Below, piece after piece: positions 1-8,219 of a stretch of DNA of 19,460 bases (positions within the stretch are counted from its first letter, which is position 1; each line of letters starts with the position of its first letter). Below the pieces are notes generated by a model. The model made no database searches. It saw nothing but the letters and a program-made list of their open reading frames with translations, and was not told the DNA's origin. The position numbers were made by a program, and so were the translations under genes. The stretch is from Prevotellaceae bacterium UBA1720 (lineage in GTDB: Bacteria; Bacteroidota; Bacteroidia; Bacteroidales; Bacteroidaceae): NCBI GenBank assembly GCA_002317475.1, contig DCIS01000176.1, positions 1 to 19,460 on the forward strand. The letters are read 5' to 3'.

Positions 1-220
1 TCTATTAAGCAACGTACTGTTGCGCATTTTAGTGAGGATGTTAGGTTTAGGATTTTATCCATACGATAATCTGTAACTAAAATCTATACTGAAAAATACG
101 CTCGAATTCCTCGCTCTAATAAGCTCTTTTTATGGGGATCGGGCTTACAGCCCTCGACATCCGAACTAAAATCCTGAGCAAAATATTAAACTCAAACAAC
201 ATGCGAAAGTTGAATAAAAT
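1..220. other. Intergenic/leader region upstream of the CobW-like GTPase
   Basis: No convincing gene lies here. Two possible RNA hairpins are visible. One is GCAAC-GTACT-GTTGC at 9-23, which could be the tail of a terminator for a gene to the left. The other is GGGCT-TAC-AGCCC at 141-153, enclosed by GGAT (136-139) and ATCC (159-162). I do not see the conserved boxes of a cobalamin, TPP or SAM riboswitch, and there is no clear TAnnTTTG -7 element. A seven-codon ORF (201-224, MRKLNKI) has its stop overlapping the start of the next gene. Confidence 0.4.
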
Positions 221-1303
221 ATGAACCAGACAAGATTGATTATTTGCGGTGGTTTCCTCGGTGCAGGAAAGACCACTTTGATATGGGATGTTGCTCAGCG
301 TCTGATGGCCCAGGGCAAGCGTGTAGGACTCGTGACAAACGACCAGGCTCCCGAGTTGGTGGACAGTCGTCTGCTGGAACAAGCCAACCTAAAGGTTGCT
401 GAGGTGGCAGGCAGTTGTTTCTGCTGTAATTTCAATGGTTTCGTGGATGCTATCAACAGTCTGCGTACCAATGTCCAGGCTGACGTCATCCTGGCAGAAC
501 CAGTAGGTAGTTGTGCCGACCTTACAGCCACCATCGTGCGTCCGCTGAAGATGTACCACAACACGGAGGTTATCGTGTCTCCGCTGACGGTACTGAGTGA
601 TCCTGCCCGACTGAAATCCATCCTCTATGGCGGTGACGGAGGTTTGCACGAGGATGCTGCCTATATCTACCGTAAGCAACTGGAGGAAAGCGAGGTGATA
701 CTTATCACCAAGACAGACCTGCTCAGCGAAGAGGAACAGGAGAAGCTGGTGAAGGACACCCAGTCCTGCTTCCACAACACCAAGGTGATGACGGCAAGTA
801 CCCAGAACGGAACAGGTGTGGCAGAGTGGTTTGCTGAAGTGGCTAACCGTCAGGGCGAAGGCACCAAACTCCTGGATATCGACTATGACAAGTATGCTCA
901 TGGCGAGGCTGTGCTGGGATGGCTGAACGGCACCATTGCCCTAACCGGAAAGAATGCCTATTGGGACACCGTCCTGAAGGATATCATGAACGGTCTGGCC
1001 AAGGTCATCAAACAGGAGAAACTGCGCGTAGGGCATGTCAAGGTAATTGCCGAGAATGGCAAGCAGTACGCTGTAGGCAATATCACGGGCGATGTGTCAA
1101 CCCTGCAGTTCCGCGGTACGGCAGGTACCAGCGATAATGTGAAACTGATTATCAATGCCCGTGTAGAGACTACTCCCGAGCACTTGGACGAGATCGTTCG
1201 TGAGGTACTCGTTGAGGCTATTGACGGTAAGTACGAGGACGAGGTTCTGGCATGGCGCTATCTGCAGCCTGGTCGTCCTAATCCCACACACCGCATGGTG
1301 TAA
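221..1303 (+). CDS. CobW/P47K-type (G3E family) GTPase
   Basis: A cytosolic P-loop GTPase of the G3E group, whose members act as metallochaperones or help insert metals and corrinoids into enzymes. Residues 10-19 form a Walker A motif (GGFLGAGKTT). A CxCC metal-binding motif (CFCC) is at 66-69, an EPVG switch-like motif is at 93-96, and TKTD at 163-166 takes the place of the usual NKxD guanine-specificity motif. The C-terminal third (about 225-360) does not look to me like the standard CobW C-terminal domain, so the client protein and metal cannot be named. The ATG at 221 starts just before the P-loop strand, as expected. The gene stands alone, ends at a terminator at 1313-1354 and is convergent with the M16 peptidase gene. 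The family assignment is firm and the substrate is unknown. Confidence 0.9.
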   Translation: MNQTRLIICGGFLGAGKTTLIWDVAQRLMAQGKRVGLVTNDQAPELVDSRLLEQANLKVAEVAGSCFCCNFNGFVDAINSLRTNVQADVILAEPVGSCADLTATIVRPLKMYHNTEVIVSPLTVLSDPARLKSILYGGDGGLHEDAAYIYRKQLEESEVILITKTDLLSEEEQEKLVKDTQSCFHNTKVMTASTQNGTGVAEWFAEVANRQGEGTKLLDIDYDKYAHGEAVLGWLNGTIALTGKNAYWDTVLKDIMNGLAKVIKQEKLRVGHVKVIAENGKQYAVGNITGDVSTLQFRGTAGTSDNVKLIINARVETTPEHLDEIVREVLVEAIDGKYEDEVLAWRYLQPGRPNPTHRMV

Positions 1304-1312
1304 TCATTCGGG

Positions 1313-1354
1313 TTAAGGTAGGTTTTAGATTTAAGACCTACCTTAATTCTTTTT
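1313..1354 (+). terminator. Rho-independent terminator after the CobW-like gene
   Basis: An 11-bp perfect stem (TTAAGGTAGGT at 1313-1323 pairing with ACCTACCTTAA at 1336-1346) has a 12-nt loop and is followed by a T-rich tract, TTCTTTTT (1347-1354). It starts 10 nt after the stop codon. The T tract lies only on the plus-strand side, so it should mainly end plus-strand transcripts. The stem could still slow transcription arriving from the convergent M16 gene. Confidence 0.85.
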
Positions 1355-1373
1355 GTATATGGCAGGTTGGTAA

Positions 1374-2612
1374 CTACTGGTAGATGAGCGTTGCTAGTTT
1401 GTCGGGCAGGAAGATGTCACAAGCCGTCTGGTGCAGCTGCTCAGGGGTGAGGGACTGTACCTGCTCGATGAGCCTCTCGCGTGAGGGGGTGGTGCCGTAG
1501 TGCAGGTAGCGCTTTCCCATAGCGATGGAGACACTCTCGAAAGCATCATAAGAGATGCCAATCTGACCAATGGCCTGACGTTTGTAGGCATTGAGTGCAG
1601 CAGGGGTGAAAGGGGCTTCGGTGAGGCGCTGCAACTCCTTGCGAACGAGGTGCAGACAGCGTTGTACATCATGTGGATCACAACCGAAATAGACACTCCA
1701 CACCCCCGTGTCGGTATAGGTGGTGAGATTGCTCTCGACGGTATAGACCAGTCCGTTACGCTCGCGCAAGGCCAGGTTGAAACGGGAATTCATGCCGGGA
1801 CCACCCAGAATATTATTGAGCATATAGAGGGGAAGGTGACGTGGGTCATGCAGGGGTACGCCCCTTGTGCCCAGCATCACGTGTGCCTGATGGGTGTCCT
1901 TCTGACGTACCGTCTCAAGGCAGGCAGGAGCAAAGGGCTGGGGAGCTTCGCGAAGAAGGGGTGTGGAATGGGCGGAGGAGAGCCTGTGGCTGTCAATCCT
2001 TTCCAAAGCCTTCTCTGCTTCGCGTATGATACGCTTCATGGGGATGTTGCCATAAACGAAAAGCACCATGCGGGAGGGGGTATAGAGACGCTGTGAGAAC
2101 TGCTGGATGTCAGCCGACTGAAACTGACGAAGCTGGTCGGCCTGCCCCAGAATATTTCGTCCAAGAGGATGCCCCTGGAAGATAATTCCCTCGAATTCAT
2201 CGAAGATTAGTTCGCTGGGCGTATCATTGTAACTCTCTATCTCGTCTATGACCACCTCTACCTCCTTGTCCATCTCGTGCTGGGGATAGGTGCTGGAGAG
2301 GGTGATGTCGAAAAGAAGGTCTATGGCCCGTGAGAAATGCTCCTTGAGGAAGGTGCTGTAATAGACCGTCTCCTCCTTGCCCGTATAGGCGTTGAGGTCG
2401 CCACCCACACTCTCCATACGGTTCAGGATATGCCAGGAACGACGGCGGGGAGTACCCTTGAAGGTGAGGTGCTCGGTGAAATGTGCCATGCCACTCTCGT
2501 GAGGCAATTCATCACGTGTACCAGCATCCACTGCTATACCACAATAGACAACATCCGTGAGGGAAGGGGCAGAGACAATGCGAAGTCCGCAAGGTAATAT
2601 ATGTGTGTCCAT
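1374..2612 (-). CDS. M16 family zinc metallopeptidase (processing-peptidase type)
   Basis: A 412-residue single-unit M16 peptidase, the length typical of mitochondrial-processing-peptidase-like bacterial members. The inverted zinc motif HxxEH is intact (H44-F-T-E47-H48), and a Glu exactly 76 residues later (E124, in VIDEIESYNDTP) fits the third zinc ligand. It is therefore predicted to be catalytically active. The C-terminal half carries the second M16 domain, including an FNLALRERNGLVYTVES segment resembling the R/Y substrate-binding region. I see no signal peptide at the ATG at 2612, so the protein is probably cytosolic. It is transcribed divergently from the feo genes, with a candidate promoter at 2643-2673. 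The substrate is unknown. Confidence 0.93.
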   Translation of the reverse strand: MDTHILPCGLRIVSAPSLTDVVYCGIAVDAGTRDELPHESGMAHFTEHLTFKGTPRRRSWHILNRMESVGGDLNAYTGKEETVYYSTFLKEHFSRAIDLLFDITLSSTYPQHEMDKEVEVVIDEIESYNDTPSELIFDEFEGIIFQGHPLGRNILGQADQLRQFQSADIQQFSQRLYTPSRMVLFVYGNIPMKRIIREAEKALERIDSHRLSSAHSTPLLREAPQPFAPACLETVRQKDTHQAHVMLGTRGVPLHDPRHLPLYMLNNILGGPGMNSRFNLALRERNGLVYTVESNLTTYTDTGVWSVYFGCDPHDVQRCLHLVRKELQRLTEAPFTPAALNAYKRQAIGQIGISYDAFESVSIAMGKRYLHYGTTPSRERLIEQVQSLTPEQLHQTACDIFLPDKLATLIYQ

Positions 2613-2642
2613 AGAAGAGTCAAAAAATGTGTATTCGTCATG

Positions 2643-2673
2643 CGAAGGTAATCATTTTTGGGTATATTGACAA
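2643..2673 (-). promoter_or_regulatory. Candidate promoter for the M16 peptidase gene
   Basis: On the minus strand TACCTTCG (2650-2643) differs by one base from the Bacteroidetes -7 consensus TAnnTTTG. A TTG (2673-2671) lies 20 bp upstream as a possible -33. The same TTG plus TACCTTTG arrangement precedes the tRNA-Glu gene in this window. Confidence 0.5.
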
Positions 2674-2724
2674 CCAAGAGAGGGCAAAATATTCTTTTCT
2701 TATGGCGAAACGAAAAGAATTGTG

Positions 2725-2732
2725 TAATTTTG
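2725..2732 (+). promoter_or_regulatory. Candidate -7 box for the feo genes
   Basis: TAATTTTG matches the Bacteroidetes -7 consensus TAnnTTTG and lies 47 bp before the feo start codon. I see no clear -33 TTTG at 19-21 bp upstream, which may mean an activator is needed or the promoter is weak. I cannot identify a Fur box. Confidence 0.45.
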
Positions 2733-2779
2733 CAGCCAAAAGAATTAAGATTGCATAGACGGGACAGTTTCTCAATGTT

Positions 2780-5206
2780 ATGACACTGGATGAATTACAC
2801 ATAGGCAAGAAGGGCATCATCACCACGGTGGGAGGTGACGGAGCCTTGCGCCAACACTTTCTGGATATGGGTGTGATACCTGGCGTGGAGGTGAAGGTGG
2901 AGAAGTATGCTCCCATGGGCGACCCCATACAGTTGCGCGTGAGAGGCTATGAACTGACCATGCGAAAGGCTGATGCTGCCGAGATTGAGGTGGTGGACGT
3001 CATGAACCACAATCAGGACGAGAGCGAACTGATAGGAGACAAGCGACGTATGGACATCCCTCACCCCCGATATGGTGAGGAGGGTGACCCCCGACATACC
3101 CACACGGGAGGTACACATCACCCACAAGAGACTAGGCATGGAGAGAACGCAGTAACTACAGACCAGACACGTGCCACCAATCATAAGAACCAGGAGTTGA
3201 CATTTGCCTTGGTAGGCAACCAAAACTGCGGTAAAACCACACTTTTTAACCAGTTGACCGGTGCAAACCAGCATGTGGGAAATTTCCCAGGTGTCACCGT
3301 AGACCGTAAGGACGGACAAATCCGGGGGTATGCTCATACACGTGTCACAGACCTCCCCGGCATCTATTCGCTAAGCCCCTATACGAGCGAGGAGGTGGTC
3401 TCGCGCCGTTTCATCCTGGATGAGCACCCCTCGTGCATCATCAACATTGTGGATGCTACGAATGTGGAGCGCAACCTATACCTGACCATGCAACTGATGG
3501 AGCTTAACATACCCGTAGTGGTGGCACTGAACATGATGGACGAGGTAGACAGCAACGGAGGAACGGTACGCATCAACCGTATGGAACACCTGCTGGGTGT
3601 ACCCGTCATCCCTGTTTCGGCCATGAAGAATGAGGGTGTGGACGAGTTGGTGAGACATGCCCTGCACATTGCCAAATACCAGGAGAAACCTGCCCGTCAG
3701 GACTTCTGTAGCGCATCAGACCATGGTGGTGCCGTGCATCGTTGTATGCATGCTATCATGCACTTTGTCGAGGATCATGCCGAAAAGGCAGGAATCCCCG
3801 TACGTTTCGCTACCAGCAAACTGATAGAGGGAGACCCCTTGGTGACTGAAGCCCTGAAGCTGACTGAGAACGAACAGCAAACGGTGCACCATATCATACG
3901 GCAGATGGAGGAGGAGCGCGGATTGGACCGTTCAGCAGCTATTGCCGATATGCGATTCAGTTTCATTGAACGTGTATGCCAGGAATGTGTGGTGAAACCC
4001 AGGGAAAGCAAGGAACAGAGAAGAAGCCGACGTATGGATAAGGTGCTGACAGGACGCTGGACGGCCCTGCCTACCTTCATGCTGATCATGGGATTCATCT
4101 TCTGGGTGACTTTCGAGGCAGTGGGAGGTACCTTGCAAGACGTGATGTCCGAGGGCATAGATCAGATGAGTGCTAACCTGGCCTCGCTGTTCCATCAATG
4201 GGACATCAACCCATGGGTGAGTTCGCTTATCCTCGACGGCGCCTGGGCTGGAGTGGGCAGCGTGCTGACATTCATCCCTATCATCCTATGTCTGTTCTTC
4301 TTCCTGAGTATGCTGGAGGACAGCGGATACATGGCTCGCATCGCCTTTGTTACTGACTCTCTGTTACGTAAAATAGGTCTTTCGGGACGCAGCATCGTGC
4401 CTATGCTGATAGGTTTTGGTTGTTCGGTGCCCAGCATCATGGCTACCCGTACACTGCCCAGTGAGCGTGACCGCAAACTCACCATCATGCTTACGCCCTT
4501 CATGTCCTGCACGGCCAAGATTGCTATCTATGGTTTCATAGCACGTCCCTTCTTCGGAGACAAGGCTTGGATGGTGATGATAGGACTCTACCTGCTGGGT
4601 ATCTGTGTAGGAGTGGCTTTTGCATTTCTGGCAAAACTACTGGTGTTCAAGGGTGAAGCTGTACCTTTTGTCATGGAGTTGCCCTGCTATCGTTTGCCGG
4701 GAAGGAAGAACACCCTGCAGCTGTTGTGGGACAAGTGTAAGGACTTCCTGCAGAAGGCCTTCACCATCATCTTCGTGGCAACGCTGGTCATCTGGTTCCT
4801 CCAGCATTTTGACTTCCACCTGAACATGCTGGAAGATGAGCAGGTGGAGCAGTCAATCCTGGCTGTCATATCAGGAGCCATAGCCCCCATTTTCACCCCC
4901 TTAGGTTTTGGAGACTGGCAGACTACCACGGCACTTTTTACCGGATTCATCGCAAAAGAGAATGTCTGTGCCATTATGGAACAGGTCTATGGAGGTGCTG
5001 AATTGCTGCCCCAGATATTCAGTCGTGTCACAGCTATTAGTCTTCTGGTGTTCTGTCTGCTCTACTCTCCCTGTGTGGCTGCAATAGCCACGGTACGTCG
5101 TGAGTTGGGCAAGCGATGGGCACTGCGTGTGGTTCTCAATCAATGTGTGATAGCCTGGATCGTAGCCTGGGTGGTTTACACGTTAGTAGGATTTGCAGGC
5201 TTTTGA
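2780..5206 (+). CDS. feoB: Ferrous iron transporter, FeoA-FeoB fusion
   Basis: Imports Fe2+ across the inner membrane. Residues 1-75 form a FeoA (SH3-like) domain fused in frame to FeoB, as is common in Bacteroidetes. A hydrophilic, His-rich linker covers about 78-138. The G domain has G1 GNQNCGKTT (146-154), G2 within GVTVD (171-175), G3 DLPG (191-194), G4 NMMD (251-254) and G5 SAMK (280-283). A basic segment near 410-425 precedes the membrane part from about 430. That part includes the conserved GCSVPSIMATRT gate motif near residue 550 and a late FTGFIAKENV segment. The length of 808 aa is normal for a fusion. The start at 2780 is fixed by FeoA homology. An overlapping ATG at 2775 reads only two codons before a stop. 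The Cys-rich peptide gene follows 11 nt after the stop. Confidence 0.97.
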   Translation: MTLDELHIGKKGIITTVGGDGALRQHFLDMGVIPGVEVKVEKYAPMGDPIQLRVRGYELTMRKADAAEIEVVDVMNHNQDESELIGDKRRMDIPHPRYGEEGDPRHTHTGGTHHPQETRHGENAVTTDQTRATNHKNQELTFALVGNQNCGKTTLFNQLTGANQHVGNFPGVTVDRKDGQIRGYAHTRVTDLPGIYSLSPYTSEEVVSRRFILDEHPSCIINIVDATNVERNLYLTMQLMELNIPVVVALNMMDEVDSNGGTVRINRMEHLLGVPVIPVSAMKNEGVDELVRHALHIAKYQEKPARQDFCSASDHGGAVHRCMHAIMHFVEDHAEKAGIPVRFATSKLIEGDPLVTEALKLTENEQQTVHHIIRQMEEERGLDRSAAIADMRFSFIERVCQECVVKPRESKEQRRSRRMDKVLTGRWTALPTFMLIMGFIFWVTFEAVGGTLQDVMSEGIDQMSANLASLFHQWDINPWVSSLILDGAWAGVGSVLTFIPIILCLFFFLSMLEDSGYMARIAFVTDSLLRKIGLSGRSIVPMLIGFGCSVPSIMATRTLPSERDRKLTIMLTPFMSCTAKIAIYGFIARPFFGDKAWMVMIGLYLLGICVGVAFAFLAKLLVFKGEAVPFVMELPCYRLPGRKNTLQLLWDKCKDFLQKAFTIIFVATLVIWFLQHFDFHLNMLEDEQVEQSILAVISGAIAPIFTPLGFGDWQTTTALFTGFIAKENVCAIMEQVYGGAELLPQIFSRVTAISLLVFCLLYSPCVAAIATVRRELGKRWALRVVLNQCVIAWIVAWVVYTLVGFAGF

Positions 5207-5217
5207 AAATAACTGAA

Positions 5218-5364
5218 ATGATGAATGTACAGAGCATTATACTGCTGGTTGTAGTTCTGCTGTTTGCTGGCATAGCCCTATACAACTACATCCATAACAA
5301 CCGCCGTGGAGGTGGATGTCATGGATGTCGTGGACAATGTGGAGGCTGTAACGGTTGCAGCTAA
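5218..5364 (+). CDS. FeoB-associated Cys-rich membrane peptide
   Basis: A 47-48 residue protein starting at one of two adjacent ATGs (5218 or 5221). Residues 5-24 or so (IILLVVVLLFAGIALYNYI) form a single membrane helix. The tail is Gly/Cys-rich, with CHGC, C and CNGC clusters holding five cysteines in the last 15 residues. This matches the small Cys-rich membrane proteins (FeoB_associated family) that follow feoB in many bacteria. They are presumed to help FeoB in the way FeoC does in enterobacteria, possibly by holding a metal or Fe-S centre, but that role is not proven. It sits 11 nt after feoB and is presumably cotranscribed with it. The longer in-frame ORF beginning inside feoB is not the likely start. 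Confidence 0.88.
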   Translation: MMNVQSIILLVVVLLFAGIALYNYIHNNRRGGGCHGCRGQCGGCNGCS

Positions 5365-5395
5365 AAACAGCCCTACCTCAAAATATTGTTGGTCT

Positions 5396-5436
5396 AACTT
5401 AACTTATAGGTACAACTTAACTTAACCTATAGGTAC
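5396..5436. repeat. Imperfect 18-bp direct repeat at the dprA stop codon
   Basis: Two 18-bp copies, AACTTAACTTATAGGTAC (5396-5413) and AACTTAACCTATAGGTAC (5419-5436), differ at one base and start 23 bp apart. The second copy encodes the last residues and stop codon of dprA. It also contains the perfect palindrome ACCTATAGGT (5425-5434). There is no T-rich tail, so I do not call it a terminator. Confidence 0.7.
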
Positions 5437-6541
5437 CGCCGTTCATCATCTTGACCACCCCTTTCATCTCCATACCAAATAATAGACTGGCAAGCTGACC
5501 AATGGGTAAATTTGTCTCGATGGATAGGGTGTTTATGGCCTTTCCATCGGTGTTTTTTAATGCAGATACAATCTGTTGTTCCTCTCCACTAAGTTCGGGA
5601 AAGAGTTCCATCTGAGCGTTTTGCTTTCGCATGGTTTGCTTGTCACTCTCCGTAATCCAACCCATAGCTTCCATGAAGTCCCCTGCATGTGCAATACATG
5701 TGGCCTCGTTGCGCATGATAAGTTTGTTGCACCCCGCAGAGCAAGCATCGGTTACTCGTCCAGGAAAGGCAAAGACGTCACGATTGTATTCGTTGGCAAT
5801 GCGAGCAGTAATCAGTGATCCGCCCTTTTCGGCTGATTCCACGACGATGGTAGCGTCTGCCATACCTGCCACAATACGGTTACGTGCCACGAAATTCATT
5901 TTATCGATGCTGGTATACGAGGGATACTCCGTCAACAATCCGCCATGTGAGACCATCTCAACAGCCGTATCACGATGCAGGCGAGGATAGATCTGATCCA
6001 GGCCATGTGCCACCACGCCTACGGTAGTCATTCCTTGTGTCAAGGCATTGCGATGTGCGTGGATGTCTGCTCCATAGGCCAAGCCGCTGACAATGAGTGC
6101 ATCAGGGCAGAGACTCTTCAGTTCGGTGATGAAATTCTGACACAGGTCCTTGCCGTATGGCGTAATCTTGCGTGTACCGACGATACTGATGATGTGACGT
6201 GCATTCAGATCCGCGTTGCCACAAAAATAAAGCAGGATGGGCGAGTCGGGACACTCGAGAAGTCGTGAAGGGTAGGCAGCATCTCTGACACCCAGGCACT
6301 GGATATGCTTGTCATGTGTATATTGCAACTCCTTATCGGCAAAAGAAAGTTGTGCATCCATCGAGGAAATAGCCTTGCATAGCGAATCTGTAGCTTCGGG
6401 CATAATCTGGCGGATATCAGCACGATGCTCAAAAATGGTTGTTGCACTACCGGCATTCTCCAAGAGCAGATGATGATGAACGCTGTTGAGACGCGGAGTG
6501 CGTGTCAAGGCAATGGTATATAGGGTCTCCTGGTCAGTCAT
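5417..6541 (-). CDS. dprA: DNA-processing protein DprA (Smf)
   Basis: DprA binds single-stranded DNA and loads RecA during natural transformation. It is also widely kept in species not known to be competent. Residues 1-60 form the N-terminal helical (SAM/HhH-like) region. The Rossmann-like core runs from about 75 to 290, with VGTRKITPYG (121-130), SGLAYGAD (152-159), GLDQIYP (180-186), RNRIVAG (220-226) and VFAFPGR (256-262). A C-terminal winged-helix domain follows at about 305-374. The length of 374 aa is normal for Bacteroidetes. It is the last gene of a minus-strand run, 24 nt after the thioesterase gene, and is probably cotranscribed with it. The C-terminus and stop codon fall inside a small direct repeat. 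Confidence 0.96.
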   Translation of the reverse strand: MTDQETLYTIALTRTPRLNSVHHHLLLENAGSATTIFEHRADIRQIMPEATDSLCKAISSMDAQLSFADKELQYTHDKHIQCLGVRDAAYPSRLLECPDSPILLYFCGNADLNARHIISIVGTRKITPYGKDLCQNFITELKSLCPDALIVSGLAYGADIHAHRNALTQGMTTVGVVAHGLDQIYPRLHRDTAVEMVSHGGLLTEYPSYTSIDKMNFVARNRIVAGMADATIVVESAEKGGSLITARIANEYNRDVFAFPGRVTDACSAGCNKLIMRNEATCIAHAGDFMEAMGWITESDKQTMRKQNAQMELFPELSGEEQQIVSALKNTDGKAINTLSIETNLPIGQLASLLFGMEMKGVVKMMNGGTYRLS

Positions 6542-6565
6542 TTCAGGTAGGATCTGTTAGGTTTA

Positions 6566-6982
6566 TTAATTCGTTTTGTTCAGGTATGCAGCAAAGGTTT
6601 CGTCTAATTGCGGACAGGTACGCATCAAGGTGCCATTCAACGTGCAAACGGTATCCACCTGACAACGAACCACCAGTTTCTCGTCTGGCAAACGATAGAT
6701 GTCCTGAAAGAACACGTACTTGATGCCTTGCTTCTCCAGACGCAAACGGCAGATGAATTCGTCGCGACTCCGCAAAGGAACCTTGAATTCGATGTTGATG
6801 CGAGCCACCACGGCGTCTATGCCCTCTTGGTGGAGGTCGGCAAAACTGACACCATGCTCCAAAAGGAACTCATGACGGCAATGCTCTGTATAATGCTGGT
6901 AGTTGGCATTGTTTACAATGCCTTGAAGGTCACATTCGTAGTCGCGCACCTTCATTTTTAACTCATAAATATAATCTATCAT
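6566..6982 (-). CDS. YbgC-like acyl-CoA thioesterase (4HBT hotdog fold)
   Basis: A 138-residue hotdog-fold thioesterase. Near the N-terminus it has the YbgC/4HBT signature DLQGIVNNANYQHY (residues 18-31), with Asp18 as the likely catalytic residue. Members hydrolyse acyl-CoA or acyl-ACP, but the substrate cannot be read from the sequence. I chose the start at 6982 (MIDYIYELKMKVRDYE). It overlaps the upstream stop in an ATGA arrangement, which suggests translational coupling. The frame stays open further upstream into the DUF2851 gene, but that stretch is just overlap. An alternative start is Met10. The gene sits between DUF2851 and dprA. Confidence 0.92.
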   Translation of the reverse strand: MIDYIYELKMKVRDYECDLQGIVNNANYQHYTEHCRHEFLLEHGVSFADLHQEGIDAVVARINIEFKVPLRSRDEFICRLRLEKQGIKYVFFQDIYRLPDEKLVVRCQVDTVCTLNGTLMRTCPQLDETFAAYLNKTN

Positions 6983-8184
6983 ATTTTTCTTGAATTTTTC
7001 AGATATTCGTAGCCAAAACGACAACGAAGGCAATCCATGCGATCACAATACTGACGTTTCAACTGGATAAGGGCCTGGCTATCAGCTGCTGTGGAAACTT
7101 CCAACCCACAACTGCGCCATTGACGCAGGATATAGTTCTCCTCAGCCTTGAGCGACTCGAGCAGAGAGATGGCACGCTCGCTGTATTGCTCTTCTCCCAT
7201 ACACTCGGCATAGGCACAAAGTACGGGCACAACGGTATTGATAACCAATAGGTTCATGCTGGCTTTGGAGAGTCCGTCTACTTGGAAGCAATCATAGAGA
7301 GACGAGAGCGTCTCTGCCTCAAGCATACGACTTAGCGTGGCACGTCCACTTTGGAACAGAACAGCCAACTGACGGATACGCTGGTGGGGAAAATTCTGAG
7401 GACGAGTACGCAAATAGCGCCAATCAGATAACTGCAGTTCTTCCGTGATGCTGAACTTGTGTTTCAGGAAAGCATATTCGCTGACCAGAGCCTCATCACC
7501 TACCTTATCCAGTAGACCAGCTACACCAAGGAAGATTGCCTCCACCTGATTCAAGTGATTGCGATGCTTGGCAGCTGCATGAAAAGGCATGACTCGTGCC
7601 CAACGTTCGAAGGCATCCCCATTGAGCGAGAATCCGAAGTTGCGTGCAAGGGTAATCATAAAGGCTCGCTCCCAGTCGTTGTTCACGAGGGTCAGACGTT
7701 CCAGAACCAGCGAGGCACGTTCGTGTAGGCGTTCGTCCAAAAGAGCATCCATCCAGGAATGTACCTTCAGCGTGTCAAACTGAGGTATCAGACGATGGCA
7801 GCGTGGATAGTCCATGGTGGTGATGAGCTGCTGATAGTCTTGCTGGAGTTTTTCCGGAATGGGCATTTCCAACTGAGGTACCTCTTTGCCCTCGTGGGTC
7901 ACTACCTCCTTGTCTGCTACAGTGGCAACATGCAGGATGATATTGTCGTAGGCAGCGTCGTCCTGATGGCCATGACGATACCAGTCACTGGAGCGCAGAT
8001 GCAGTTCCACATTGCCTGCCCATAGCACGCCATTGATCTTCACCTTGGCGTTGAAGAAATCTGGTCCGGCATTCATATTTGACATACCAGGATCAATGAT
8101 TTCCAGTTCTTGTCCTTTTGTGGTCTTTAGTTCCCGTAAAGGCAAAATTTTATGCTTCCATGCGTAGTGAAGAAGCTTTTCCAT
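6979..8184 (-). CDS. DUF2851 family protein
   Basis: A 401-residue protein of the DUF2851 family, which is largely confined to Bacteroidetes and has no established function. The recognisable N-terminal block has GPDFFNAKVKINGVLWAGN and ELHLRSSDWYRHGH at about residues 40-72, followed by an AYDNIILHV strand. It is rich in conserved Asp, Glu, His and Trp, which could suggest a nuclease-like or other metal-dependent fold, but that is only a guess. Near the C-terminus a CDRMDCLRCRFGYEYL segment carries three clustered Cys. There is no signal peptide or membrane helix. It is the first gene of the minus-strand operon with the thioesterase and dprA, which hints loosely at a nucleic-acid or housekeeping role. 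Its promoter is divergent from that of dapB. Confidence 0.88.
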   Translation of the reverse strand: MEKLLHYAWKHKILPLRELKTTKGQELEIIDPGMSNMNAGPDFFNAKVKINGVLWAGNVELHLRSSDWYRHGHQDDAAYDNIILHVATVADKEVVTHEGKEVPQLEMPIPEKLQQDYQQLITTMDYPRCHRLIPQFDTLKVHSWMDALLDERLHERASLVLERLTLVNNDWERAFMITLARNFGFSLNGDAFERWARVMPFHAAAKHRNHLNQVEAIFLGVAGLLDKVGDEALVSEYAFLKHKFSITEELQLSDWRYLRTRPQNFPHQRIRQLAVLFQSGRATLSRMLEAETLSSLYDCFQVDGLSKASMNLLVINTVVPVLCAYAECMGEEQYSERAISLLESLKAEENYILRQWRSCGLEVSTAADSQALIQLKRQYCDRMDCLRCRFGYEYLKNSRKI

Positions 8185-8219
8185 GCGTCTATTAGGTATA
8201 AATGTAGAAAATTATAGCG

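Noticed and set aside
100..220. Cobalamin riboswitch before the CobW-like gene
   Set aside because: I find no B12 box or other conserved core; the visible hairpins are short and generic.
5116..5217. Longer N-terminus for the Cys-rich Feo peptide starting inside feoB
   Set aside because: The extra 34 residues lie antiframe to conserved feoB sequence and precede a canonical short membrane-peptide start at the ATGATG at 5218.
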